Positions 25,401 to 36,008 are shown, counted from the first letter of the stretch. The stretch: 64,000 bases of DNA from Telmatactis stephensoni (GCA_029948255.1 JALIZF010001834.1:794501-858500), one strand, 5' to 3'. Program-made: numbers and translations. Notes: generated by a model not told the origin, from the sequence alone.

Positions 25401-28301
25401 AAAGGATATTTTGGAATAGTATCAAGAAGTAAAGGGTCCAAAGTGAGCTCAGGAGAGGGCCACACCCACTGCACCCTTCTCGAAATCGGCTCTGTTGATA
25501 CATTACTACAATCCACCACACGGATGGCTGAGTTGGTCGAGCATCGGTTTCTCGTGCGGAAGGTCGGGGATCGATTCCCGGCCAGACCAACACTCAGGGT
25601 CTTTAAATAATTGAGGAGAAGGTGCTGCCTTTGTAATTCCACATCTGCAAATGGTTAGACCTTCACGTCTTCTCGGCCGGATAAGGACGTCAAACCGTAA
25701 GCCTCGTCTCTCCAAAAACTGCAACACATACATACAAAACTTGCATTAGAGGGACGTTAAAGAACCCACATATGCATCACTATTCGGGGAGAGTAAGCTA
25801 TGGTGTTACCGGTGTGTGTGGTCCTATTACACTACAGGGCCCATGATTGGCAAACGCTGTTGTGGTGTCCCTGCCTTCATTAATTGGAAGGAATAAGCTC
25901 AAGAAAGAAAGAAAGAAAGAAAGACTAACTGAATACCGATAAAATTCACATCTTTGTGTGTTCTTAGGCCTGCTCTCTAAAGTTTGGCTCATGGACGTAC
26001 GACGCAGGCTCTGTAGACATTGCAACCCAGTCCTCCTCGGCCAATACTGACGATTTACAGCCTAACGGGGAATGGGATCTAGTTGGGTTTCCTTGCAAAC
26101 GTAACGAGAAGAAATACGTCTGCTGCCCTCATCCTTTTACTGACGTAACTTGCACGCTCCATATAAGGCGAAGGACGAAGTATTATTGGATTAATCTGGT
26201 TATACCTTGTCTTTTGATAACAGGTCAGAGAAATACATAATAATCATGAGACTGAGACGTGTTGCTATAAACTAAACGCGATTTTGAGACGGCATTATCG
26301 GTTTATAATGAGTCGGCTTGTTGGGAGAAAATATATTCGGTATTGTTGGAGTCGCGCATGCGCAGACTAATCGATAATGCCGTCTCAAAATTGTATTTAG
26401 TTTTGTATTGCGATTCTAACTATTTTTTTGCGAAGATAAAAGAGAAAAATTGTCATTTTTGATTGATTGAACACCAGATTATGTTTACTTGCAAAGTTGT
26501 TTTTCAGTCAAATGCGCGCGCTATCACACAATTGCTATGCCATCGAGCGCGCATTCAAGAAACGTTTCCGAATTTTTCTCGTTTTTTTCACCAAAATTTT
26601 CCCGTCAAATGATCATAATTAAACAGTATTATTAAATAGAGCAAGTTTCGCATTAGTGTGAAACGACAACGGGTACGATTTTCTACGTACTGTAACCGTA
26701 CCGTGCCTGAACTTTGAATTATGATTGGCTCTGGAGCCCATTGTGGACTCATGATAGGCTGAATTTTTGGTAGCTGTGACCTTACCACAGGGTTCCCAAA
26801 ATCTGCACTAAAATCGTGTGAAATAACAAAGATGTTTGTTTCTCTACAGTTTTGTCGTTACTGTCCTTCATTGTGAGTACCGAGTCTGGTGAGCGCATCT
26901 CTCTAGTCATCACCAATCTCCTGGCATTAACCGTCTTCATGCTGATTGTAGCAGACATTTTACCACCGACCTCGGAAGTTGTTCCCCTCATCAGCGCTTT
27001 TATTACCTGTTCAATTGTAGAGGTAAATGATGAAATATGGATTTTCATTTTGTTTGTTTGTTGTTGTTGTTTTGTCGATATTTTTCTTCCGTTTTTCGCA
27101 CGGACTGTCAGGGGAGGGGAGGAGAGGGACAGTGGTGAATGCACGCGATTCTCGGTTCCTCATGAAGCTTCATAAAAGGGCATCCTGTTTTGTCGATATC
27201 TTTCTTCCGTTTTTCGCACAGACTAGCAGGGGAGGGGAGGGTCAGTGATGAATTGCGTGCTGTTCTCGGTTCCTCATGAAGCTTCATAAAAGGGCATCCT
27301 GTTTTGTCGATATCTTTCTTCCGTTTTTCGCACAGACTAGCAGGGGAGGGGAGGGTCAGTGATGAATGCGTGCTGTTCTCGGTTCCTCATGAAGCTTCAT
27401 AAAATTAAGGGCATCCTTTTCCATGGTCGCCCTATTTCAATCCAAGGTTTTAGTTTACGCGCAGCCTCCCTGTAACATATGAACCCCCAGAAAACACCTT
27501 ATGAAAATAATGCCTATTGACCCTTTGTTGGATATATCCTTTTCTAAGACATATAATATTGTTCTCTATAAGGTTGGGATTGCTCTAGTCGCGACGTGTT
27601 TTGTCCTGCAGTGTTACCATACCAACCCTGAGATCAACGAGATGCCATTTTGGATGCGTTACTATATCAACGAACGCCTTGGAAAACTACTGGGTATAAA
27701 ATCTATCAAAGAAAAAGACGACACTCCAAATAACGAACCATCCAAAACACCTTCAGTCCCAGCAAACCTGCTTAGGAGTTCTCTCATGGGACGACGAATG
27801 AGCCCTCGTGCGAACACGGAATCAAACGTGTCGACCGTCATGAAGACGTCAATGGCGAGCTGTAAAATGTGTGAATCTAAAACTGCAGCTACGAAATCCA
27901 TAGCTGGATCGTCACGCCCAGGGAGTTTGTTCGTCGCGCCGAGTACCTTGTTTGGCGACGATGAAAGTGTTTACACCGTCGACGCTCAAATGGACAACTC
28001 TATTGAACGAAACATTCGACAGCCCAAAGGGTGTGCCGCTAGGGATAAATACCTAACCGTCTTGGGAGCCATTATTCACCGCCAGGACCACATCGTGGAA
28101 GGTTTGCGTAAACTTGGGGATAACCAAGATGAACAAGACAAGACAGAAGCAGATCGGTTTGAGTGGATCCTCGCAGCTCATATCATTGATCGACTATTGT
28201 TGCTGTGTTTTTTAACGGTGGTATTCGTTTCAATATTGATGATTTTTGCACTGGTTCCCAACCATCCTGATATTGATGAGATTATGGCGTCTAATAAGTA
28301 A
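22433..28301 (+). CDS. Nicotinic acetylcholine receptor-like Cys-loop channel, alpha-type, 8 exons, complete
   Basis: Predicted pentameric ligand-gated cation-channel subunit of the plasma membrane. Exons: 22433-22517, 22940-23073, 23399-23443, 23656-23765, 24237-24381, 25968-26223, 26850-27022, 27573-28301 (stop). The sum is 1677 nt, or 558 residues. Signal peptide about 1-24 (MNFSAVFLFMLVCMGSLC). Ligand-binding domain: loop A WKPDIYLYN, Cys-loop C161-x13-C175 with FPFD, loop B W182 in GSWTYD, loop C Y223-V-C225-C226. The vicinal cysteines define alpha-type subunits. M1 starts YYWINLVIPCLL. M2 runs from about 273, with Glu at -1', Leu at 9' and no Pro-Ala insertion, the pattern of cation-selective members. 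M3 is at the start of exon 8; the M3-M4 loop is long and divergent; M4 (WILAAHIIDRLLLLCFL) is near the C-terminus. Odd features: loop C is one residue shorter than in vertebrate alpha subunits, Phe stands where Tyr198 is usual, and Tyr replaces the loop D Trp. Cnidarian paralogues are numerous, so no vertebrate symbol is given. Confidence 0.93.
22537..22775. repeat. Tandem duplication (about 120 bp x2) in receptor intron 1
   Basis: Two near-identical copies beginning GTTTTCTAGTGAT and containing CGTATGAGTGTGAAACGGAC and ATTCAAAATTCCTGCCGTAA. The unit includes the dispersed TTCGTATGAGTGTGAAA motif also present near 31091, 42637 and 50170. Confidence 0.8.
24092..24202. mobile_element. 111-bp MITE in receptor intron 4
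   Basis: GGCCCCGTTCACACTACAG at the left is inverted at the right (CTGTAGTGTGAATGGGGCC). The interior is rich in GATCGATC-type palindromes. It ends 35 bases before the exon 5 acceptor. Confidence 0.75.
24674..25131. mobile_element. 458-bp MITE with repeated internal stems in receptor intron 5
   Basis: AGGCCCGCGCAAACGACTTC and its inverse GAAGTCGTTTGCGCGGGCCT form the ends, flanked by ATA on both sides. The interior holds many alternating copies of GTTGAAGTCGTTTGCCACCC and TTCAACATTGTTGAA. ORFs across it are repeat translations. Confidence 0.8.
25517..25924 (+). mobile_element. tRNA-derived SINE in receptor intron 5
   Basis: A tRNA-like head has an A box (GATGGCTGAGTTGGTCGAGC) and a B box (GGGATCGATTCCCGG). 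A body of about 330 bases follows, ending in a (GAAA)n tail at about 25898-25924. The order head-body-simple tail is diagnostic of a Pol III SINE. It lies 43 bases upstream of the exon 6 acceptor, in sense orientation. Confidence 0.82.
26271..26403. mobile_element. Short MITE just inside receptor intron 6
   Basis: ACTAAACGCGATTTTGAGAC and the later GTCTCAAAATTGTATTTAGT are imperfect inverted ends, each followed inward by GGCATTATCG or its inverse CGATAATGCC. It starts 47 bases after the exon 6 donor. Confidence 0.7.
27070..27414. repeat. Minisatellite, about 115-bp unit x3, in receptor intron 7
   Basis: Three copies start with TTTTGTCGATAT at 27070, 27188 and 27302 and include AGGGGAGGGGAGGG and TTCCTCATGAAGCTTCATAA. 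The third is partly diverged at its end. Confidence 0.85.
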
Positions 28302-28521
28302 CTCAGTGCAAATCCTTCGGGAAATATAAAACCAAGCCACGCCTTGCCTAAGCTTGTTCTACCTTATTGACTTGGTAAACATTTCTCAAAGTTCGCTACT
28401 GAACAAGGGACTATGGTTTTTAAGCTTGACTAGCCTTTCTGGAAAAATGAGACATCACTGTCTGAAGACATAACGATTCTTGCAACTTTTGCTTTACTTA
28501 TTGCTTTGAATGCAAAGATAT

Positions 28522-28527
28522 AATAAA
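28522..28527 (+). terminator. Poly(A) signal AATAAA of the Cys-loop receptor gene
   Basis: A canonical AATAAA lies about 220 bases downstream of the receptor stop codon, followed by a second overlapping ATAAAT-rich run. It is the first canonical signal after the stop and gives a 3' UTR of ordinary length. Confidence 0.6.
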
Positions 28528-29418
28528 TAAATACAAATGTAATTTTTGAGCATTTAAAATGTGCTTGGTACATTTAGATACCCCATTAGCTGGATACATT
28601 TTGGTAGCGTTTTGTTTGCTTGCTTTTCAAACAAAAATGTCATTTTTGAAAAATGTTGTTTTATTCGTTAACGTTTTCTTGAACTACATGGAGGGATTTG
28701 AGTAATTTGCCAAATGCAACCTGAGTGTTGCTAAGCATAACTATTTTCCACGTTCTGATGGTTACTTAAAGTAACTATTGTACAAATACAATCGACTTCG
28801 TCTCGTGGCGTACTTTTTTGTTCTCACCACATTTTGACGTCATCTGTGCATCTTTTAGAGTACAGACGCATGGAATCTATTTATCTGTACTCCAATACAT
28901 GCACAGAAGACGTCCAAATGTGGTGAGAATAACAGTTATAGTATTTTTTCCTCATCACATTTTGACGTTATCTGTGCATCTTTTAGAGTACAGAGCCATG
29001 GAAAATGGACCTATTTGTTAACTATATAATGATTGGTATATTACGCGCGCTCTGTTTGGTCGAGAACCTTGTATGATTCAGTACACACGCATAGATGTCA
29101 TCATTGAATCTTACGCGCGCTCTGATTGGTTGAAATGTTCCCATGAATATTATATAAAACAAATAGATTTTATTTTTCTGTGTGTCTGTAATCTAATAGA
29201 TGCATAGAGGACGTCAAAATATGGTGAGAACAACAATACTTTTTGTTTGTTCTCACAACATTTTTACGTCATCTGTGCATCTTTTAGAGTATAGAGCTAA
29301 GGAAAAATGGAATCTACTTGAAAACTAATGCATGCCTTTGTTCTAACAAACGTTACTGCGAGCTTCACTAGGGCCTTTCTGTACATACATGTTTATCTCA
29401 TAATTCAACATAGAGTAA
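28528..29418. other. Repeat-rich intergenic stretch between the receptor and the CUB-EGF gene
   Basis: No gene was found. It holds repeats of TTCTCACCACATTTTGACGT in both orientations, with hairpins at about 28820-28928 and 29195-29285, plus TTACGCGCGCTCTGATTGGT motifs. The latter recur at about 60038-60120, showing a dispersed family. Confidence 0.6.
28815..29300. repeat. Cluster of related foldback units (TTCTCACCACATTTTGACGT)
   Basis: Four related copies, alternating in orientation, each followed by ATCTGTGCATCTTTTAGAGT or its inverse. Related sequence lies at 60035-60180. Confidence 0.7.
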
Positions 29419-29836
29419 AGACCCTGTTGGACTCTGCAATTTCTCAGCAACTTGTCTCGCAATACCGTTGTGACAGAACAATTGTATAGTGTAACAGGGC
29501 TTATCCTGCAGTGTTTTTTGTTGCGTGCAACGTTGCACGAAGTAGAACTCGGTTCTCTATGATTGCAGCAACGTGCAACGACATTGCATAATGTAACAAT
29601 CCTCCAGCAACTTGTCTCGCCATTTTTACGCGTTTTCCTGAAGAGCGCATGCGCACGCCTCGCGCCCGTTTGTCGCGCCAATGATACCAGTCCTCCACAG
29701 CCTTCCTCGGTAAAAACATTGCAAGTTGCTGCAATGTGTTGCACAATGTAACATCTCGCAACGGCAATCCACAACGATACAGTTTCTAGCGTTGTGAGAC
29801 AAGTTGCTGAGAAAATTGCACAATGTAACAACCCTT
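29419..29836. mobile_element. MITE with TAA target duplication, downstream of the CUB-EGF gene
   Basis: The inverted ends share GCAATTT(T)CTCAGCAACTTG followed by TCTC; TAA flanks both sides (29416-29418 and 29837-29839). The inner CAACTTGTCTCGC block is shared with the element at 53988-54344. It starts immediately beyond the poly(A) signal of the CUB-EGF gene. Confidence 0.75.
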
Positions 29837-29842
29837 TAAAAC

Positions 29843-29848
29843 TTTATT
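29843..29848 (-). terminator. Poly(A) signal AATAAA of the CUB-EGF membrane protein gene
   Basis: On the minus strand AATAAA lies about 106 bases after the stop codon at 29954-29956. The MITE at 29419-29836 starts only a few bases further on, so the cleavage site 10-30 bases downstream would fall inside the transposon relic. Confidence 0.6.
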
Positions 29849-29953
29849 ATCTTGAGCCTCAAAGGAAAACGCCTGAATTATATTCAATACAGCGTGTCTT
29901 CGAGCCATGTGGCTAGTGTGCGGAATCGTAGAAAATTGTAAATTATGCTATCT

Positions 29954-32900
29954 TTAAACTTCAACTGATTCCAATTGGTCCAAACTGGTTTCAAGTCTAT
30001 GGTTGTTTCTGCCATCATAGGGTATTTGTCCATCAATGTCGTAATGACGATAATTACTGTAACTTGCATCAGAGTATCTTATTTTAGGTGGGTTGCTGTC
30101 CATGCTATGGAAACTAAGGTTATGGAACACGTAGTCACGTGTATTTTGGTCACCATGGTAATACGCAATGTCTTCGCCCTCAGAGGCGCCATATGAACTG
30201 TGATTGTCTGAAAAGGAATAAGATTACAGCAAGTGCTTTAAATGTGTGTGTGTGCACGTGATTAAGGTCTTTACGACACGACAATAATTTTTCAGTTAAA
30301 ATGTTGCATCATAGATTTCCAGAGCGCTTATATCGATAATCAATCTAGTCAGTGCTGACCTTTTCTCCTCTTGTAGTAGTACAGCCCAGCAATACCAGCA
30401 AGCATTAGCAAGACAACGACTCCTAAGACAATTCCTGCGATATCCATTGATGATAACACTTTATGTGTTTCAGTAGGGGGTTCCAACGTCAGAGCGTCTA
30501 AAATATACAGAGAACACATAAGATATTTAACAATTAAGTAAAAAGATTCCTGGTGAAGCAAGAAAAAGAAATGCACAGAAAAAATGTAGAGGTTGTGGAG
30601 CATGTACTGGAGTGATATGAACTAGAACAAAGTGAGCCAAGGCAAAGAAATAGGGAGAGTGAAACAATGAGAAAGATGGGATAATACTGAAGAGGGGACA
30701 AGATAACCTCGTTTGTACAAATATATAGATTCCTGGTGAAGCAAGAAAAAGAAATACACAGAAAAAATGTAGAGGTTGTGGAGCATGTACTGGAGTGATA
30801 TGAACTAGAACAAAGTGAGCCAAGGCAAAGAAATAGGGAGAGTGAAACAATGAGAAAGATGGGATAAAACTGAAGAGGGGACAAGATAACCTCATTTGTA
30901 CAAACCTGCGGCTACACATGTAGAAGTACTTCTATCAAAGACAAAGCCATCTCTACAAGGACAGGTATAAGAGCCTTGTTTATTAATACATATCGCGCCT
31001 ACTCGACAACTGTGTGTTCTCTCTAGACACTCATTCACATCTGAAATACAAGAGCAAAGGCACTATCGTTACAATATTCTAGAACAGATGATTTCGTATG
31101 AGTGTGAAAGTGACACCATTTCCCCTGTACCCTTTGTTACATGTACAGATAAACCAACTCACCAGAACAAGTGACACCACTTCCCCTGAATCCTTTGTTA
31201 CATGTACAGATAAACGAACCATTAGTGTTTGTACACTCAGCATTGCCATGGCAGTTGTGTTGTGGTAGAGAACATTCGTCGATATCTGGAAATTAATTGA
31301 ACGAGGATAAAGAATTGATATTAAATACATGATCGTTCACTCACAAAGAATTATGGATACGTGGTCAGCTAGTCCTTTGAAATCGTTTTGTCAAATTTTT
31401 CGTAGTTGTATTTATTTCTTACGAACCCTGTACATAATTTTTGGCACTAGAAAGTACAAATTACTCATTAGCATGCAAGACGTTTCAGAGCAGTTATTTT
31501 AATTAAGTACGCAGAAAACTCGAAGAAATGATAGAAAAAAATTGTTCAGCATAAGCAGCATACTTACTGATTGAGTGGGTGGGCCGCACGGGAAAATATT
31601 TGGCTTGAGGTCATGCCAATACGGACCGTGCACAGCGAGGTCCATACAGAATGAATGAGAACCAAATAATGTGCCATCTTGCCCAACCTTACTCAGTCAA
31701 TAAACATTTTAACATATGACTCTTTTGGATCATTTTATTTATATTTTTGGACGCGCGTTCGGGTCCGCGGTCTAGTCCAGACCCAGGCCTCTTTTTACCC
31801 CACTCCGCTTCGGTAAAACAGAGTCCAGAAGAACTTGCATGCGCATGCGTTACATGGACCAATCAGACACCGTAAAGTTTTGGTGTGACCTGGTTACAAG
31901 GCCTTTCGACAAGTCATACAGGGCATGGAATTGCTCCAATTTGGGTAAAAACGTGTGCTTCGCGCGTACAAGTAAAGGCAAACTTAACTGCTTCGATGAA
32001 TTCGTTTTCAAAATGGGCCCATATAGCTGATTTAATTCAGATCAACTTTCGTCTATAAACCCTTTGTAAACAGCAGCCATATTGAACGATAGTCTTGTAA
32101 CCAGGTCACACCAAAATTTTACGGTGTCTGATTGGTTCATGTGACGCATGCGCATGCAAGTTCTTCTGGACTCTGTTTTCGGAAAACCTACACAGCACTC
32201 AGTTGACGTAATATATTCATAAAATCTATTGTATTCTATTGTCGTTCTATCTATTGTTTTATGTGTTATTCATTATATTTTTATGAATATATTACATCAA
32301 CTGCGTGCTACGTAGGTTCTCCCACTCTGTTTTACCGAAGCGGAGCGGGATAAAAAGAGGTCTGGGTCTGGACTAATCCAAGTAGCGCATGGATCTGGAT
32401 TTTGAAAACGTAACGAAAATCCCAAACCAGCCTTTCCACGCAAAATACCCAATAAAAAGAAAGGCTCCTACCAGTACAGTTGTTTTCAGTGCCAGTGTAG
32501 CCTAGTTTACAGGGACATCGATACGAACCCACAGTATTAAGACACACGGTTGTATTGGGATGACAGTTGTGTTTATTGATCAAGCATTCGTCTACATCTG
32601 AGACACAAAACAAGAACTGTTAATCTTTTCAAAAGGGAATATGACATACAAAACATCTTCGCAGTTCTTCAAGCTTTAGTTGAATCACCACGTCTGTCTG
32701 CCTTTATAAAAACCTTGGACAACAAAATATGACGTAATGCTTTGCATTTGGGCTATTTTTAGAACTCGTTCTGGGCCTCGTTCGATGATTTTGAGCGATA
32801 GCAGCTGGAGCTGGTAGCAAACGCATGGCGCGAAAAAAGTGGCTTGCGAACTGCTGTTTGAGCACAATATCCTACATTAGAGAGAACACGTCACATCACA

Positions 32901-35900
32901 AGCACGTAGTTTAGTATCCTAGCTTGGGGAAGTATAATTCTGCCCAAAGAGTGTAGTAGGGAGGGGGGGTGGGGGGGTGTAGCACTTATGTACAAACCTG
33001 TACAGCGTTGTCCATCTCCTTGGTAACCAGTATTACACGTGCAAGTGAAAGATCCTTCGTTATTGTGACACTTTGCTGTCTTTATGCACGGGAAAGCATT
33101 TAGTGTTGTATTGATGCATTCGTCTACGTCTACGACAAACAATTATTAGGACAATTACCTACGTTATCTTACAATATCCAAAACATGTTTGTTCACTTGC
33201 TAACGTATCGTTACGCGTTTTATGCATGGAAAAAGCAAGCTTCAGATATGGGGCACACCGGGCAGACCACTACAATGACTCAAGAGGAGTTGCAGCTATA
33301 CTCTAGGGAAATTCGCACACGGCTAAAAGGCTTAGCTCGACAGAAATGCGAGATGCTTAGAAGAAGCTGTAAAAAGTATGGATCAGTGAACATAATCAGT
33401 AAATGAAATCAGAGAAGTTACACTCCTCTCAAAACTAACAGCCAAGTATAGTACCCGTAGTGTTAAAGCGAGCTTGTAAAGACGCAGCCACGTGTTTGTG
33501 GTCCAACATCATAGAGATTCGTACAGCTCCTTTCGTTGTAATGTTTGTGGAATTAACATCACGACAGATGGTTAATACCGCTGTAGTATCCTTGTGGACT
33601 TCATAGATCTGTAAAACAACACAGTTAAGAGTTATAGATTACGTCAATACAAATTAGGATAAATTTGAAAATGCTTTTTTCTTCGACAAAAGAAAAAAGC
33701 CGTTGTAGTGTAGATAACAGGCCTGAGCCGTAACTAAAAAGATGCGTTTTTGAATTTCTCCAGCGTCCATATCGAAAACGGAAGAACAAAAGTGGATTTT
33801 TAAAATTTATCCGAACTAGTGTGAACTTGTCTTTAGGGATTCGCCAGAGAAAAGAATTCATGGAGATAAAACTCGATATTCCAAAGGTGTCCATATCGAA
33901 AACGGAAGAAAAAAGTGCATTTTTAAATTTATCTGTGACTAGTGTGAACTTTGCTTTATGGATTGGTCAGATAAAAGAATTCATGTAAAAAATCCATATT
34001 GCAAAGTTTTACAATTTATTATTTACCTTGATATTATTGGATTCGCAGTCCGTGTGATTATTTGATAAATATCGATCAATGAAAATAGTCGTAAAGTAGC
34101 CTGGCCCTCTGTCAATCAACCAACTACACCTCATTGGTCCTTGGTATAGACTTGGGTAACCAGGGGAACGTATGACGCCATGTGATGACGTAATGTTCAC
34201 GTGACACAATCCTATGAAGATTGATTGCAACAATTAGCAATTCACATTCAATTGAATGTCGCTATTATACTTGTGGTAAAAATATCTGGAGATTTGAATA
34301 AAATGAATATCATTTATTAATATGGCGTATGACCACCTTACAATCTCGTGACACAATGTCTATGACGTTTTCTTAAAAATGACGTAATCACCCCTAACAC
34401 CTATTACTACTTGACGTCATCAAATTTAAATTAATTTCAACAATTCTTCCTGCATACCTCGATGACTGGCTTCGAATCCACGACTACTTCCGGTGCGATC
34501 AGTGCGCATGACTAGAAGTACCACGTGGCCTCGTGACGTAAACAGTGCCTGAGTTAACGAAGAACCACAAAGTCTTGGTGTTAGTGAAGAGTTGCTGTCC
34601 ATAGTTAGTCCTTCGTAGATCTGGACATAGTCTTTTAGACAATTGGACGATTTCTCGACCTAAAATTACAGAGTAAATTGAATCATGCATACGATGCCGG
34701 AAAGAAAAGAAAAGAAAAGAAAAGAAAAGAAAAGAAAAGAAAAGAAAAGAAAAGAAAAGAAAAGAAAAGAAAAGAAAAGAAAAGAAAAGAAAAGAAAAGA
34801 AAAGAAAAGAAAAGAAAAGAATAAACCCAAAATAACCCCATTTTCATTTTCATCTTACCGAAAAATCTTTAAATTCTATTTCAATGATATTTCCTTCTTC
34901 TACTGAAATCAGCCAATAGCAGTCCAGATCTGCGGGATAGTTTGATTTATAGCCAGGGGACTGGAACCTACCCTGCCATGACGTAATGTTAGTCCAACAA
35001 GGCGAAAGTGCAGAGACTACGACAAAAATAACATTACTCATCATTGAAAATAGCAACAAGAAAATAAAGCAAAATTAATATTTACAGCTTCTCTGTACGT
35101 ATTGATACCTAGACGAAGCACATACAATTGATTAACAATAACATTATAACTTATCATATGGAAATCTCGTTTATTGCAATTTTGGACAAGAAGTAATTAA
35201 TAATTAATGAAATAAAGAAAATTTATAGAAATTATAGAATACGTATGTTTTAGATAATTGTATTTTGGTAATCCAGATATTGAAATTGCCGAACGAATCT
35301 TAGTATGGTTGGTCACACTAAATTTATGCTTTTCATTGCCAACAAAGAAGAATATAGTTTTAAAAAGAGAAAAAACCTTACTAGACGTTTTCAATTTATC
35401 ATGATGACCGTGGACGCAGTACTCGTTTTCTTTGACAGTATCAATTGCAAGGAATTTATCATGTTTACAATTCTCACAATTATTTTACTTTCTATGATAA
35501 GAACTCCAAGGTGTTTGAGTATAAAGAGTTGTCACCCTATCGTTTTCGATTTCGTGGTTAGATTCAAGACATAGAACTAACATACTTCGTCCAGACGCCG
35601 AAAAACAAATAAAAAACCCTTCGTTCAGACGCTCCGACACATCCAAACCAAACCCAAACTATAGTAGGACGAACGATAAGTCTCAGTGCTGCCAATGTTT
35701 GAAAGGAACTTTTTGATTCAATCTCGAAAGTTTCGAAAAGAGTTATTTATGCAAACACGTCACTAAGCGTGAGGTACTAACCCGCGAAGGATCGATAGCA
35801 CTTTGTCAAACATGATCATTCGAACTTACCAACAAAAAAATTGAAAGAAAAAGCGATGAAATTTAACTGAAAACTGAAATATTCTATAGTTATTTAGTAT

Positions 35901-36008
35901 ATTATTGTTTTCAGTACAAATTAGGTTGTGTAGCTACCTACCTCGATATCTTCCAAGTTTTCCAAAGACCACCATCAAACTCAAGACAATCCACCAGCCA
36001 CTGTTCAT
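29954..36008 (-). CDS. CUB-CUB-EGF4 type I transmembrane protein, 11 exons, complete
   Basis: Predicted cell-surface adhesion or receptor-type protein of 557 residues. Exons: 35942-36008, 34859-35016, 34458-34659, 34027-34211, 33455-33608, 32998-33129, 32472-32597, 31163-31285, 30906-31040, 30360-30497, 29954-30207 (stop). The sum, 1674 nt, keeps frame at all ten junctions. Signal peptide about 1-22 ([16 protein letters not shown]). CUB1 about 28-142 ([18 protein letters not shown]), CUB2 about 143-255 ([11 protein letters not shown]). Four EGF modules, one per exon and all phase 1: 256-299, 300-341, 342-382, 383-427. EGF1-3 open with D-[VI]-D-E-C and EGF4 with DVNEC; each carries C-x-N-x4-[FY]-x-C-x-C, the calcium-binding/hydroxylation pattern. 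A transmembrane helix at about 446-469 is followed by KRRK and a tail of about 88 residues with many tyrosines. No named vertebrate orthologue is claimed. It sits 1.7 kb downstream of the SVEP1-like gene on the same strand; a separate signal peptide and an in-frame stop upstream show it is its own gene. Confidence 0.88.
30543..30908. repeat. Tandem duplication, 183-bp unit x2, beside CUB-EGF exon 9
   Basis: Two almost identical units begin GATTCCTGGTGAAGCAAG at 30545 and 30728. The second unit runs up to the exon 9 donor. ORFs over it are duplicates of each other and non-coding. Confidence 0.85.
31110..31156 (-). pseudogene. Partial duplicate of the EGF3 exon end
   Basis: The last 45 or so bases of the EGF3 exon (31163-31285) are repeated just after its donor. 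The copy encodes [14 protein letters not shown] and then loses the final cysteine. It lacks an acceptor and the N-terminal EGF half, so it is an exon fragment rather than a usable module. Confidence 0.7.
31773..32375. mobile_element. Foldback element in CUB-EGF intron 7, with a nested insertion
   Basis: The outer arms (TAGTCCAGACCCAGGCCTCT and AGAGGTCTGGGTCTGGACTA, then the TACCCCACTCCGCTTCGGTA type) are inverted. The inner arms share CTTGCATGCGCATGCG and CCAATCAGACACCGTAAA. It lies between EGF2 and EGF3. Confidence 0.78.
32180..32323. mobile_element. 144-bp nested MITE with 10-bp target duplication
   Basis: The ends GGAAAACCTACACAGCACTC and the inverse of the right end (GGGAGAACCTACGTAGCACG) are imperfect TIRs. 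The direct repeat ACTCTGTTTT at 32170-32179 and 32324-32333 is a 10-bp target duplication, as made by Mutator-type transposases. It interrupts the right arm of the element at 31773-32375. Confidence 0.8.
33765..34010. repeat. Tandem duplication, about 127-bp unit x2, in CUB-EGF intron 4
   Basis: Two diverged copies begin GTCCATATCGAAAACGGAAG and contain ACTAGTGTGAACTT and AAAAGAATTCATG. The second ends close to the exon 4 donor at 34027. Confidence 0.75.
34699..34830. repeat. (GAAAA)n microsatellite filling CUB-EGF intron 2
   Basis: About 26 pentamers. The intron (34660-34858) is only 199 bases long, so two thirds of it is this array. On the transcribed strand it is a (TTTTC)n pyrimidine tract. 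Confidence 0.95.

Noticed and set aside
25211..25733. Overlapping minus-strand ORFs of 75-143 residues
   Set aside because: They overlap the SINE head and body and show no protein-family features.
28815..29300. Possible CRISPR-like array
   Set aside because: The repeats alternate in orientation, vary in spacing and belong to a dispersed eukaryotic foldback family; CRISPR arrays are not expected here.
30527..30919. 130-residue ORF with an internal repeat
   Set aside because: It spans a 183-bp intronic tandem duplication between two real exons and has no similarity to any family.
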